Part shown: positions 33,486 to 46,610 of the stretch, in pieces | How positions within the stretch are numbered: the stretch's first letter is position 1 | Layout of the letters: each line of letters starts with the position of its first letter | Assembly (NCBI GenBank): GCA_950295325.1 | Contig: OX485805.1 | Location: forward strand, 23,857,501 to 23,921,500 | DNA: 64,000 nt | Origin: Polytrichum commune | Lineage: Eukaryota; Streptophyta; Polytrichopsida; Polytrichales; Polytrichaceae | Direction of reading: 5' to 3' | Program-made: the position numbers and the translations under genes | Notes under the pieces: model-generated | Seen by the model: only the letters and a program-made list of their open reading frames with translations | Database searches by the model: none | Told to the model about the DNA's origin: nothing

Positions 33486-33987
33486 TCACTGCGGCCCCCG
33501 CGTCACTGAGGCGCAAATTAGGGAGCCGGGCCTGTGGCCAGCTCCCACAATCTGAGCCGTTCACTTCTAAACATTCATCCAACGGTTGATAGTATCCTAG
33601 GTGGCGGGCGCCCATGGTTGGGCACGGGTCCCGGAATGCAACTCCCCATTAACTGCGGTCCAAATTAATTGATGTCAAGTGAGGAGAGGGCATTAGAATT
33701 AATTGATGTCCAAATTAATTGATGTCAAGTGATGAGGACAGGGCATTAGAATTAATTGACATCAATTAATTTGGACCACATTTAATGGGGAGTTGCGTTC
33801 CGGGACCCGTGCCGGACCTTGCATGCCCCCTGCGTTTGGGACCCGTGCCCGACCATGGGCGCCCACCACCTAGGATATTATCAACCGTTGGATGAATGTT
33901 TAGAAGTGAACGGCTCAGATTGTGGGAGCCGGCCACAGGCCCGGCTCCCTAATCTGCGCCTCAGTGACGCGGCGCCGGCCCTGGCCC
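33486..33987. repeat. GC-rich foldback element, about 500 bp
   Basis: The arms (about 33500-33680 and 33770-33970) are near-perfect inverted copies, including 'gcgtcactgaggcgc', 'ccgggcctgtggcc', 'tgagccgttcacttctaaac' and 'tcctaggtgg'. The right arm has an extra stretch of about 37 bp that duplicates 'gacccgtgcc'. The centre is AT-rich 'ttaattgatgtc' repeats. CATGA lies on both outer sides and may be a 5-bp target duplication. The arms are far more GC-rich than the surroundings. Confidence 0.85.
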
Positions 33988-33989
33988 AT

Positions 33990-36900
33990 GATATTAAATT
34001 TGTTGTTATTAGAATGACTGCATATAGAGTAAACTCCAAATTTGGGCCCCTCATGCCAAGCCCATGGACCTTGGTAGCCATTGTATTCTACTAGTAGGCT
34101 GCCACTTTACTTTTCCCATAAAATGTGAAAGCACTTAAATTGGCTAGGCTAACTACAATGTCCATCAATTTTAATCGACGGCGGAGATGGGTTTAGATGA
34201 GTAATGTGACACGTGACAAACATGAAGGTTAATTAAAGTGGTTAGGAGATGCAATTTGCTCTTAAATGACTCATTTCTTTGTTCAACTTGGGTTGTGAGT
34301 GTTCATTCTACACGAGCAAATTTGGAACCCTGCGCAATTAATTTGCATCACAACTTAATACATGACGGCCCATGATCGGTTATCAATGTTAGTGCCCACA
34401 CGCTGCATTTATAAAATCAATTTCAAATCTAACCAACTGACATCATTTTTTGCCTCACTGCATTAGTGGGATGCACAAATTAGCTCATATTAAATATATA
34501 AAGGAAACTAATGTTTGTAGGTTTGTGATGTGCACGTTCACAACTAGCCCATCTCGTCTTTGCCAATGCCATGTGCCATGACAAACAATTCAATGTCCAA
34601 AGACCAATATTTTGAAGGACTTCTAAGGCCACATGTCTTGGAATTGCATTCATTTCATGTTTGAGCTTCTTTTTTCCGGCAAATACACATTCCCCCTTTC
34701 TAGAAAATCCTTTGTATTGTCCATTTGAGTAGTTTCTCGACTGACTTGCACACAACACACACAACTAATCTCCTACGGTGCCATTCCAATTTTGGGTTTA
34801 GGTGCGTTTTCCACCCACCCTTGTTTTTTCCCACATTCTATTATTAATTTATTTGGTTTGGAATGTGTAGGTTTCTTTATTGTTCTAAGCCCATAAAAAT
34901 ACATGCACTACGCTGAATGTAGAGTGTTTGAAGGCTATCAACCATAGGATTTTTTTTGCATGTTTGGTGTTGACTTTGGTCCAAAATTACATAATTATAT
35001 AATGCATGATTCAGACCAACCAATGAGTTGTTTAATTTGTTTCTTTTAGTCTCTAGCTCATGGATTCAAAATTGGTTTTCTTGAAATTTTCATTTTTCTA
35101 ATAAGGGTGGGAAGGTTTTAAGAAGTAAACCTTAGATTGTTGGCATGTCCACTTTGCCATTGTGTTCAGTTGCCATGGGTTTGGGGTCCTTAGGACTAGA
35201 ATATCCCAAATTCTTTAAGTGGTAGGTATGTAGGGTTTTCATTGGGGTTTGGGTTCATGCCCTTTGTCAGGTTCACAACTAGTCGGTCTTAACTTTGTAA
35301 GATGGTTACATATAACATAGGGTGCTCTCAGAGGCTAGGTGTGCGAAACATGATTGTATGTAATGTAGCATTTGACATAACATCATAAAATTATCTAGGT
35401 GGTACATATAAAGTATCTTGGACATAAAAAACTAGATATGAAAAATCATGTACCTTGCACTTCAATTCTCCAAAATGGATATATGATTGTTGGTTTTTTG
35501 GTGAAGAATTGAGGATGGATGAAATCACTATGAGGTGTCTCCAGGGTTTCAGGACGGTTGGGCCTTTGTCGCCCCACTCTCCTAATATTCAATTATGAAA
35601 ACTCATGTCCACTCTATTGCATTATTTTTTCTTCTAGTGTGGATTGAAACCAAGATTTCTAGATTTTGGTGAGTGTTGAGAGGTCTTTTATTAAGCCTCG
35701 TTTGAGGAACCCTAATTTCTTAATCTACAAACATTTGGAGGTAGGCTTGGGAGTGAGCGAAAGTGAGAAATTGGAGCATGGCTTGAAGGTAGATTGATCA
35801 CTTAGCAATTGCCGTTGCATTAGTTTTTCTTCTAGTGTATATTAAAATTGATATTTCTTTTTTGGTGTGTGTTTGGAGGGATTTGAGTTAGGGCTCATGA
35901 AAACCTCTCGGTTCTAATTTTTAGACACATATGGCTAGCCTTGAAACATAAGATCAGGGCCTCTAACTAACCGATAATTTTGAAACCCCCTAATATGTGT
36001 TAATGAACACAAAACTTCTATTCTTATTTTGTTTTGCTTACGACATGTGCATGCAATCCATTGTTGTTGTTAATAAAGTACTATGTTGCTTCGCACAAGG
36101 CTTGACTGTCATTTCAAATAATAAACTTTGAACCCTATGCTTTGCTTGTTTTCCTTGTTTTATGCTTGTGCTTCTTGCATGGTTATAATTAATCATACAC
36201 GTTGGATGCAAGCATGGTGAACTGGAGCATTAAGTTGGTCAAGTATGTTGAAGTCACGAATTTCTTAATCAAAGGCTATAAAGTAGTACCAAAATGTTTT
36301 TTGAGTCGATTTCTTTCTTTCTTTCTTTCAACACCAGTGGGCCCCACAACCCATAACTTTTTTTCCTCCAAATTATTGTTCTTGTGTATATGTGTTCAAT
36401 TTCTATGATCTTTGTTATGGTTGCCCACCTTGTTTTTCTCATATAATTGTAGTATTTAGGCACATGTACGTATTTGATTTCTTTGTGTGTTGTCTGCCAA
36501 GATATTTTGATTGTGTCGTACTTTGATGCTAATTACCTCAACAATTCAAAAGTTGTCAAAATATATATTGGTGTATTATGTAAACCTTTATTTATTTATT
36601 TTACTAATGTAGTAAATGATGGGTTGTATTGGGAGCGCATCGATGGTGTGACATTTGGTGTTCAATTCTAGTCATTGGCCAATTGGGCTTCATACATGGT
36701 GTCACTATTTGAGTGGCACTCTGGGTACACATTGTCTAATGCGGTGTATTCCAATGCCATTAGAATAGGGGTGGACATGTATTGTTGCCCTCTATCATTA
36801 ATGTCTTTCATTCCATTTTCACTAATCATTTTGTTATTTTTATTTCTACATGGTATGCGTTTGCAATAATGTTCATGAATAATAATTAATTTTGCATGGG

Positions 36901-39900
36901 ATGTTCATTGTGTTCTTCTCAAGGTATGCGAGGTTTTCTTGGTGATGTTGCACGACAAGGGTTTGTTGTATTGCATATCCATTGCAAAGTTCGAGGGGAA
37001 TGACTTTGAGTTGGAAGTTCTTGCACACGTGGCAAATGGCAAGGTCTTTCTAGAGGGGACACATATTCAATCAACTGGGGATGCTCATGAGGACGGCTTG
37101 TATGCATGTTAGGGAGCGGAAACTATAGTTTAGACTATTTGAGTGTCACGATCTTGGAATCCCTTGTTGCCCAGGATGGAGCTTTGGGTTACCATTTTTG
37201 TATGTGGTATGCTACAAACAAAAACGCATCTTCTGATATTACAATTCATTATTTGCTCAAGGTGTATGACATGATTGAAATTGTTGCAGCACAATGGGGC
37301 ATGTACGAGAGTTTGATTTGGGTAACCGTTCACTTCATAATGCCACCTCTAGACGATTCCCAACAAATTTTTATCATGTTCTTATCAGTTAATTTTTATA
37401 TTAATTAAGTTGATGTATACAAACACTCAACCTCATCAGTGTGGTTGGGTATCTGAGCTTTACTCTCCTGCTATTGTGGTTCTAACGTGATGGTACGATT
37501 GTCATAGTTTGCAAATTGGACCTTTTATCACGCAAATAGAAATATGGTAATGAGTTACTTCATTTTGTGCGTGTACTCTTTGTGGGGGCACATGATTTTT
37601 ATTATTCAATTGTATTATGTTTTAAGGTGGCTCTAGTAGTTTATGTTCTTCCATATGAGTTGATTTGCAGGATCTCAATGGTGACTAAGTGTTGCAACAA
37701 TTTGTTTGTAGATCACACCTCCTCGTATGCAAGATTTTGTGTATTATGCACAACATGCCAACATAAAGGAAAAAAAAATGGAAACTCAAGATCTACCTAA
37801 AGAGGTTGGCACATAATTTAGACATGGATTCGCCTCATGTGCAAGGACCATCCCATTTCAAGCGGCTACGTGACGTACTCATGGTAACCATGTGATTTGT
37901 GTTTTTCCAATACATGTAAATGTGTGGCATTATTCCATGTTTGTTTTGGGTTCTAATACATGCACTTGACCTCCAACAACACCTGTCCCTTTGAGAACAA
38001 GTCACTTTGTCCAACAAGTCACATGGTGAAGTTGCTTATGATAGCCTTTCATGGGAACAATTGGATGGAGTCATGTTGATTGCATTCTCAAGCACCATGA
38101 GTTGGTTTGGTGGTACACATATTTCATTGACATAGCCTAATTCTTCATTTCACTATGTGTGATCAATTTTTATGGTTTATGTGCCAATGCACATTGAATT
38201 GTTATAGTTAGTGTGTGTCTCTAGTTGTGCAGGCTTTGGGTGAGGTCCCAAACATGCTTGTCATGTGGCACACTAGGTGCATGTGGAGTGGTTACAAACA
38301 ATTCAACAAGCTTCAACGACTTTACGAAATGCCAAACACAATTTTACAATTATTTTTTGTCCACTTGTAAATACCAATGGTCATATGATGTTGTGGATTT
38401 GTCGTTGACATCCATTCTTTGCTAATCGTTGTTATTCTAATGGATTCCACAATGAACGGTATTTGCAGTATGTTTGTTGTGGCCATGACTTTGGGTGGCA
38501 TGCATCACAATATTTTCCTCAATTCACCCGATGCATTCACATACATGTAGCTCACATAGTGTCCACATCACGGATGTTGCCTTCGACCTTCACTATTGAA
38601 TTTGGTTTTAGATACCATGGGCACCTCCAAGATCATCGCATGTCGTTGGGATGCTAGTCATGTTTTGTGTGCTGGTAGCGCATTCCTTGTCAGCATAGGG
38701 GTCCCCACATACATGTTAGTGTCATTGTGTGGTTGACATTCATGGCGAGAATGGTGTACGACCGACTTGGCAATACAAGACACCATTGAATTTTAACAAC
38801 ACGTTCCTTCGTCGATGTGATATGCAACAATGAGATGTGGTCGGTAGTCATTGAGCCCCTTTTACCTACTACTACAATCACTTACACGTTGGCATTTGTT
38901 GCATGTACTTTGGTTGGTTTTGACACCATGCAACAACATTTTTTTACAACTTGGTCCATGTTCCTTGAGAGGCTCACATCCCCGATTTTGCCTACTCATC
39001 TCCATCCTCCATGTGCACATGTTAATCTCACATTTTATTTTTCATTCTACCCACTCTCAACACATGCCCCTCATGTACAAGTGCATTTCACTTGGAACAT
39101 ATATGTATGGGACCTAACAAACTTGTGTTATGTTTCTACAAGACTTGTTTTTTGGACTTTCCATTGACTTCCACTAAAATCAATTTGCCTCTCTATGCGT
39201 TGAGGTTTGTGATAGGGGAACATTTAGGGTTTAGAGTACTGTAAGTGTTAAGTTTTAGGTTGGCATATTTTTTTTACGATTGAATTTTTATGTGTATAGA
39301 TTGCAATTTTAGTAATATTTTCACTCATACATGACTATTATCAATTAGGATGCACATGTTTAGAGAACTTGGATTTTGATGTTATATTCAAAGAAATGTA
39401 CATGTATACATACATGCAACAACAAAATACGAGCACATACTCTATAAGTGGTATATAGTAATAAAGTCATGATACCCAAATCAATTCACACAATTCATAA
39501 TGAGAAATAACATGGGCTCTAAGAAATTAATGTGGTGCACAACAAGAGGACTATTTAGTGTAGCTTGTACTAATGGCGTATTGAATATTGCCCAAGAACA
39601 TTGGCATGCAAAATTTTAAATTAAACAAAAAAATAAGACTCTTCATTTCAAATAGGGACAACCCAAACCAAATGATGCAATACATAAACATGTGCAAAGC
39701 ACACCATAAAAATTAGCACATAATTTTAATATTGCATTCATCAGTGTCGTCAAATGGGCCCGCCTGAGAGCCGCCAAAAGCATAGAGGCACAAAGGAGAT
39801 AAGGGGTCATTATTCTCACAATGAAAGCTAGGTAGTACCACTCTACCTAGGAAGCACCCATGAGGGATTTGACCCATTGCCACGACGCATCCTCGATAGT

Positions 39901-42410
39901 TGTTTTGATGAGAGGAAAATGGTGGGGGGTGTGGGGATGCAGGCACCTACCAAGGATCATGTAGGTACAAATATCCCACCTAGCCATGTGGACCATGGGA
40001 CTAGGGGGTGGTGGAAGGGGATTGGTTTACTTTGACATAATTTGTCCTTGCAAGCTTCTGATGTGAACAATCCCCGTTAAACCACCATGACGTGGAACGG
40101 AAAATTTCTGCAACGGAAGTGGGAGGAATGATGAGGGGGAGATGCATATTCCATGACATATTTTGAGAACGACAAATCCACAAATTGGGGGGGGGGGGGA
40201 GCATGTTGTCATGGGGTTCCACATGGTCTAGTAGAATTGTCATGGTCCAAGACAATTAGGTGTCACCACATGAAACATCCCCCCCCCCCCCCCACACACA
40301 CACACACATATCAACAATGGGGATTGGATACTAGGAGGGGGACTAGTGGGGACATAATTGTTTACCGTCCCCACCTCATACTCACATTGGGAACTCGACA
40401 ATCTAGGGTGAACCATTTGTGTGCCATTAGTATAACTCAAAGTAATACGTGCACTTCCATTATGGTGAAAAAGCTTATTTACTAGCTTGTAAAAGTTAGA
40501 TTAATGGAGCAATGAGGTAAGTGTAGAGTAGGTGAAGTAAGTGTCCAAACATGCTCAACGAAGCCCTTGTGAAGGAGAACCTCCCCATAGATGTTTTCCC
40601 AACTTTCCATAACCTTGCCACCCAAACAAACATGTGGGCAAGAAATCAACACCGCATGCATAAAGAGGAGGTTAGACATTTGGTTCCAATGAACCAAAAT
40701 TTCTACATGAGCAACACAAACCCCCAATTTTGGAACAACTACCAAAGCATCAAAGAAGAAAAAGAATGCATGCCAATGTGTGCAAGGATTGACCAACATA
40801 GGGGCTCAGAGGCTCTAATGTGGATGCCTAGTGGAATTACTGTAGATCATAGAATCTTATTTTGAAATTCAACCACACAGAGGCAATGAGAAGTGGCACA
40901 TAAATAAAAATATGAAATCATTGAAGTCGGTTCAACCAAAGATAAGACTCCACAAATTGAACTTTTCCAAACTTTTACAAATTCAATCTCAACTATGAAG
41001 CTAGGATGAGCCCGAACAACAAGAACAAAACAAAGCAACATCGAATTCCTAAAAAAAAATAGAATTTTAAACTCACAATAGAAATATTGTGCTAATCGGT
41101 TGGAAATAGTTCCTCCTCCGTAATTGAAATCCTTTGTGCAACAATTCAACTTTTGTATTTGCAAAGTTGTCATATCAAAGCAAAATGTGGATGGATTATT
41201 GGCAAATTGTGTTGATTAGGCTTGGGATTTAAGTGAGAAGCCCGAAGCTTGCACAACATGTTTTGCAAGCAAGATTCTCCTTCCTAAGGTTTGCGACCTA
41301 CCCATGCCGTCTTTGCGACCTAGTACATGGGGTTAGCCCCCCCCCCCCCCCACCTAGCGATGTGGTTGCTTCCATAGCCATGCTCCTATCATCTGCCCAC
41401 ATGTCACTACTAGTCCTTTGTCTCTTGCACACTCCGTCCTCAATTGCGCGCCATTACAATTGGTATCCCATGTTTTCTCAATAACCCATTGACTTTAATT
41501 TTTTAAGTCTCGGCTAAGAGCCCATTCATTTTGGAAATGCAACTCCTCATTGAAGCTGAATAATGTCATGCATTTGCATGTTGTGAAGTGGCAACCCCAA
41601 TATGCCATAAGTCAACAAATCTTGCAACATATCATGTATCTTAATCTATTGCTGCAACATTCAAGGCATATACAATCCAACATGACATTGATTGCTCTTT
41701 GCATAATATAATTCCGTTTATTGTTGTTCTAAGTGCGCTCTTAAGTACATTAGTTGTTTTTTAGGTTTGTTTGTAAGGAATTTTGGTTCATGACACCTAC
41801 CATGGGAGGTGTAATAAAGGCTTGCCCCTCATATGTTTGTTGTTGATTATTTTTATCAGTGGGGGCCCCACTAGACCAAGATCATGATCTTTGGCCTTAA
41901 TCTAGGAGGCATTAAAGGAAGTCCTCAATCTATGCAATGTGTCTCTACATCTTCACCCTCCACCGTGGTAATTGTCACAAAACTTTCTTTAAATTTAAGT
42001 AAAGTTTCGTGACACCTACCACATAATATCATCCAATTGAGTATTAAGGGTGGGTGTGGTTGGGAATAAATAAAATAGTATTGAAGAACCATATCATGGT
42101 GGTTCTCTTACCATCACTGTTATTTAAGATTCGACTTGATAAACTTAGGTGAAGCACTATCACTGAATATTATTAGAATGAAACGGTTGATAGCAACTTA
42201 AAAATGCTATGTAAGGGAAATAAAGGGTGAAAGCGTTGATTAATATTGTAGATATGATTAATTATATTTGAATCAAATCACTCTTACATCAAAGCTAAAG
42301 ACTCCGAATTAGTCAACATTTAAGTAGTTATTTAAAGCAAATCATCTACATTATGACATTTAGCGTAGCACATTGGGATACTTGAGATGATAGTTTTGCA
42401 ACATAGTATG
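33990..42410. other. Long gene-poor stretch; no gene recognised
   Basis: AT-rich, with ORFs up to about 115 codons (for example 38817-39167 plus, 40482-40799 minus, 40551-40865 plus) that show no domain or splice-joinable neighbours. Homopolymers of C or G occur near 40189-40199, 40278-40292 and 41338-41351, and a short CTTT repeat lies near 36310-36329. Confidence 0.45.
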
Positions 42411-42419
42411 GAAGGGGAA

Positions 42420-42635
42420 GTTATTTATTGAACATGCTAATGGCGAGTGTCATATATTTACATTTTAGTATGCAAGAGGAAGATATTATTGAGCATACTG
42501 ATGCCAAGTGTCATTTGTGTAAACATTTAGTCAACTTGTAGACCATTATGTAACATAGGCATACACCTCATAACATTATTAAACATATTCATGCCAAGAT
42601 ATTAGTAAGCACACTTGAACGTCAAGCGTCATGAG
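42420..42635 (+). repeat. Degenerate tandem repeat, about 55-65 bp unit
   Basis: Four diverged units of the form 'attgaacatgctaatg' plus 'cgagtgtcat', with variants 'attgagcatactgatg', 'attaaacatattcatg' and 'gtaagcacacttgaacg'. Confidence 0.55.
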
Positions 42636-42797
42636 GTGACTCTACTGGTGAAGTTGTTGATCATTAGTATAACCTAGCATGCCCCTCAAAATAGGGTAAG
42701 TGACACTATTACGCATATGGCACTAAATACCATAAACGTTGTAGTGAACATAGATTGAGATGAATTAACAATAAACCTTCATGGAGCAAGTGTTCAC

Positions 42798-43151
42798 TAT
42801 GCAAGTACACCCTAACCTCCGTATTGTCACCCTCTTTAATGTCATTGTCTCTCTTATACCCCAAAACTCTAGGGAACGGACGTGCTCAATTTAAATCTCC
42901 CTCCTTGTTTTCACATTTCCCTCTCACATATCACAAGTTTTGACATTAAAATAATCCACCAAAGAATTAACATCACATGCTTGCACGCATCATGTTGTCA
43001 TTATCGTCATTATTGCAATATTGACTTTTTGTTTTATTCTATAAACTCACATGCTACACTAATCTCTATTATTATGATTCCATGTGAAGATTGAAGACCT
43101 CCTTAATATCACGTGCACTTTGGTTGTCGCATGAGTGATATTAGGGAGGTC
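42798..43151 (-). mobile_element. MITE family C, copy C2
   Basis: Inverted copy of 31162-31517, judged by eye to be mostly conserved over its full length. Flanks differ, so two independent insertions are likely. Confidence 0.7.
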
Positions 43152-43881
43152 AAAGTGTATCGCCATTGCTCTTGTTCATTACAATGGCGACTTGAACTCT
43201 ATTTGCAAACGGATACATGGGCATTAGTATGCATTATTGACTATAATCAGGTGTTCAAAGCAATAATTTATTGATCAAGCAACTCAAAAAGTAACAACAC
43301 CATACTTAACTCCTAGGCGTCTACGAGGACCCAAATCGGGCCTCTCCAAGCAAAAACAACACATTTGAGCTACATGCTTCTATATTTTATTTAATCACTC
43401 AAAAACCAACCCTATCTTAAAGCAAATGATTCTTCAAGTACATCATTTGAATGACTTGTTTTGATGTTATTCAATATTGAAGCTCAAATATGTAGCTTGA
43501 ATGTCCTTGGATGCAATACATACATCTCATTTTGATCATCAATGTCTAGTACGAGTATATTACATTTTCTCCTACACTGACATAAATTAATGTACATAAT
43601 AAAGTTTCAAACACATGAGAATAACATGATTTACGACCTCAGTGAAGCCCATATATATTGTGAATATGGCCGTATATTGAGACCCCATGTCCTTTAAGGG
43701 TTAAAGGATAGGCACTAACTAACCCAGCTCCAAACATCTGACACATCAAGTTGTGGTTGAAGATCTAATCTAATGAGATTGTTAGATGAGAAGTGTCCCG
43801 TGAGACTCTCACCTAAACCCTAAACCCTTGACTGACTCACCAACCACCTTCATGAAGTTCCTGAACTTGATATTGACTAAT

Positions 43882-43903
43882 CTTCTCTCTCTCTCTCTCT
43901 CTC
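43882..43903 (+). repeat. (CT)n microsatellite
   Basis: CT dinucleotide run. Confidence 0.9.
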
Positions 43904-44034
43904 TACTTAATCACACAGAAAATCCGAGAAATATTATGGATTGTGAACATAAAATATAAATTGCACGAACATTGACAGTCACATGAGGAAGAAATAACCA
44001 ATCAAATCCGATTGATATGCATGTCAAATTTAAT

Positions 44035-44270
44035 GAACAGGGAGAAACCGGCCGCTAGTTACAGATAAGCCAGTTGAAGTTGAAGACGTCACGAGAATTA
44101 CTGATAATTTAAGAGGAATCTATAGGAATATACCTCGAATTAATTAAAGAAATAGCGAAAGATGATCACACCAAGTAACCAGTTGGACTTGGAAACACGA
44201 GGATCTGGACTGACTATGCCCAAAAGTCTTCCAAGACACTGTGTCAATTAGGTGACTTTGATCATATTTC
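44035..44270 (+). repeat. Family F, longer copy
   Basis: Matches 52170-52400: 'gagaaaccggccgctagtta', 'cagataagccagttgaa', 'aatatacctc', 'gtaaccagttgga', 'ttggaaacacgaggatct', 'gactgactatg'. Confidence 0.65.
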
Positions 44271-44709
44271 TTCATTTGATCCCCATCGTATCGATCTCGC
44301 ATTAGCCCTTAGATCCGCTTTACATGAAGAGTCAAGGTCAAATTTGGGCTCTCGCATGCTTGCATTTTTGTACTAATTCAATCCGAAGGTTTTTACGCGA
44401 TGAAGTGAAGGTCATTTCCTAGGATTCGTGTTCTAATGAGGTGAAATGATAATTTAATGGATTATAAACAAAAACTAACACCGCCTGAGAAGAGAATTGA
44501 GTTGGACCATAATGGAAACCCAATTTGTTTTCTCTAGTTTATCTCAGAGTTTCCTCCCTTCTTCACCTGAGTCAGTATCTCGTGTGAATTGTATCGGTGT
44601 GTATAATTAATTGTGGTATAATATCCATGGTATTATACCACCCTCAAATCCATCTATATTTGAATAATTGGTGTATTTGTAATATAGACTCCGCAATTTC
44701 TTTATCATT

Positions 44710-45027
44710 ATGTCCACAATGAGTGGTGAGGTCACCCTGTGTGTATCAACAATGGGAAAGAACAAATGTGAATCATGGAATCACTTCATGGTCATATTCA
44801 AGCCGGAGGGTGGCAAATCTTTGTATTGTAAATGTTTCGCATGCCATCAATCGAAGGTTACGTCTGATTCCATGTTGTGTATAATACAAGATGGTATTAT
44901 ATGGTATTATACGGTATTATACAACACACTTTTTTGCCCGATGCAATTATACAAAACAATAGTGAATCGGGTTAGGTATGAAGGCCTTGACCTCTCATGT
45001 AAAGCGGACCTTGGTTTCTTGGGGTGA
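44710..45027 (+). CDS. Small ORF with BED-finger-like pattern
   Basis: A 105-codon frame from an ATG. Its first half reads SWNHFMVIFKPEGG, then YCKCFACHQSKV, which recalls the Trp-x2-Phe and Cys-x2-Cys half of a BED zinc finger found in hAT transposases. The His pair and the rest of a transposase are absent, and the second half is repetitive ('tggtattata' repeats). It may be a transposase remnant, a domesticated fragment, or chance. Confidence 0.25.
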   Translation: MSTMSGEVTLCVSTMGKNKCESWNHFMVIFKPEGGKSLYCKCFACHQSKVTSDSMLCIIQDGIIWYYTVLYNTLFCPMQLYKTIVNRVRYEGLDLSCKADLGFLG

Positions 45028-45638
45028 CCGACAATGCAAGCCTTATGGAGAAGATCAAGTACGGTGTGTAGAGACCAAACAACCACCATGTTATCTTATT
45101 TTGAGGTTCTTAGAGGGAATCAACCCGAGTTAATTCCACATGCTTAAGTTTTTAAGGTAAGAATTATGAATAGATAGATATAACAACATTTAGACAACGC
45201 TATAGATTCTTGTTTTTATTCATAGTAGGACTTGTGCCCGTCATTGGAGTGCCATGGTGAGATTCTCTAGGCTCACCGTTGGATATGTAATTTGGAATAT
45301 TCGTGTATCTCTTTGATTCAAGCTGAATTGGTGTGTAGTTAGGAATACATCTTGGATTGTGCAAGGAACATCTACCAATTATTCTATGACAAAGAAACAC
45401 TACATGAATTGTGGTTCCTTAGAGCTAGATAGTTTTACAATCTACTACAATAGAAGGTTTCCAGTTTATCTTTATAGATGTCAAACCCGTCTAGTGAAAG
45501 ATAACCGATGGTAAGGAACGACAATTTCCGTTGTGATAGCATGTTTATTTCTATGAATAACGTTCTAGAAGGTAGAAGGTTGGGAGAGGCCGGCGACCCA
45601 AGGAAAAGGTGAGCGGAGATGAACATGTCCACATTGGC

Positions 45639-46173
45639 ACCACACTAATTGTCCCAATTAATGCATGTGGTACCAAATCCCAAAACATGCACTATTTTGC
45701 CAAGTCTCAAAATTAGCGAGGGCTGAAATATTTGCTGAGTATTATTGTATTCATGAATACATGCTCATTTACAATACTTTTCAATAAAATTAGTGCGTGC
45801 TCTAAGGTGCTTGTAAAGTGATAAAAAAAGATTATATGCAAACACATGCTTGTTAATGAATGATGCCAAGATGAATAGTACTGGTACTTCTAGTGGATAA
45901 CGTTGCTATGAATAGTATTTTTAGTAAATAATCTTGGGATGAACATTGGATTTGGGTGAACCAACCCATACACTCCTTCCTTGTTGAATGCCTAAACCCT
46001 TGCCTCCAAGGAAGCAGTGTACGGGTTGGTTCGCCCTAGCCTGAACATTGCTTCCTAGATCTTTTGGTGACATTAATCTCATACCGTAAAAAATAAATAA
46101 ATTAGTAGATCACCTTCACTAATTTCCCACACTCACTATTAGCCTCCCTCACTTACCGGTATAATCAATGTAG
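45639..46173 (+). mobile_element. MITE family B, copy B2, with nested 94-bp element
   Basis: Ends 'cacactaattgtcccaatta' and 'aatcaatgtag'. The interior matches B1 ('catgaatacatgctcattta', 'attatatgcaaacacatg', 'gcttcctagatcttttggtg'), with an extra 94 bp plus an 8-bp duplication at 45940-46049. Confidence 0.75.
45948..46041. mobile_element. 94-bp hAT-like mini element with 8-bp target duplication
   Basis: Inverted arms 'gggtgaaccaacccatacac' and, reversed, 'gggcgaaccaacccgtacac' flank a short loop. TGAACATT repeats directly at 45940-45947 and 46042-46049. The related MITE at 31974-31981 shows the empty site (TGAACAAT once). An 8-bp duplication is typical of hAT-superfamily insertion. Confidence 0.82.
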
Positions 46174-46610
46174 CTTACTATGCATAAAGAAACATCTCCC
46201 ATTGAAAGGCGGGACATATATTCAATGTTTTCAAGCAGTGCAAAATTAGATCAGATTAATTCCTAGTGCCTTGGAAGTTGGAACCAACAAGAAGGTGGTT
46301 GAGAACTCAACATGCAGCAATTTAAAGCATCATGTGATTAGTTTGCCTTTGTCCCAACTAAGGGCCACCTCGGGGGGTGCACCTTTCATTAAAACCTAGA
46401 ATCACGTGCGTTCACTGCATACTCTAAAAACCCCCTATATACAAGTTATTTTTTGTGAAATGAAGTAATACACATACAATTGCAACAATAAATATACAAG
46501 TGACAATATGTATACAAAAAAAAACATCCATTCATATATAGTCATTAACATAAGTATACAAATATACTTTGAACAATAATCAACCCCTATAATATGTATA
46601 ACAAAATATC

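Noticed and set aside
38817-39167. 116-codon plus ORF
   Set aside because: Pro/His/Phe-rich, no recognised domain, and overlapping frames are similar in quality; likely chance.
40482-41173. Minus-strand ORFs of 105 and 108 codons
   Set aside because: No motifs, no shared splice sites; composition driven by poly-T tracts.
43825-43845. Telomere-like CCCTAAA units
   Set aside because: Only two units; the similar 'cccttaa' run near 59664 is also short. Not an interstitial telomere array.
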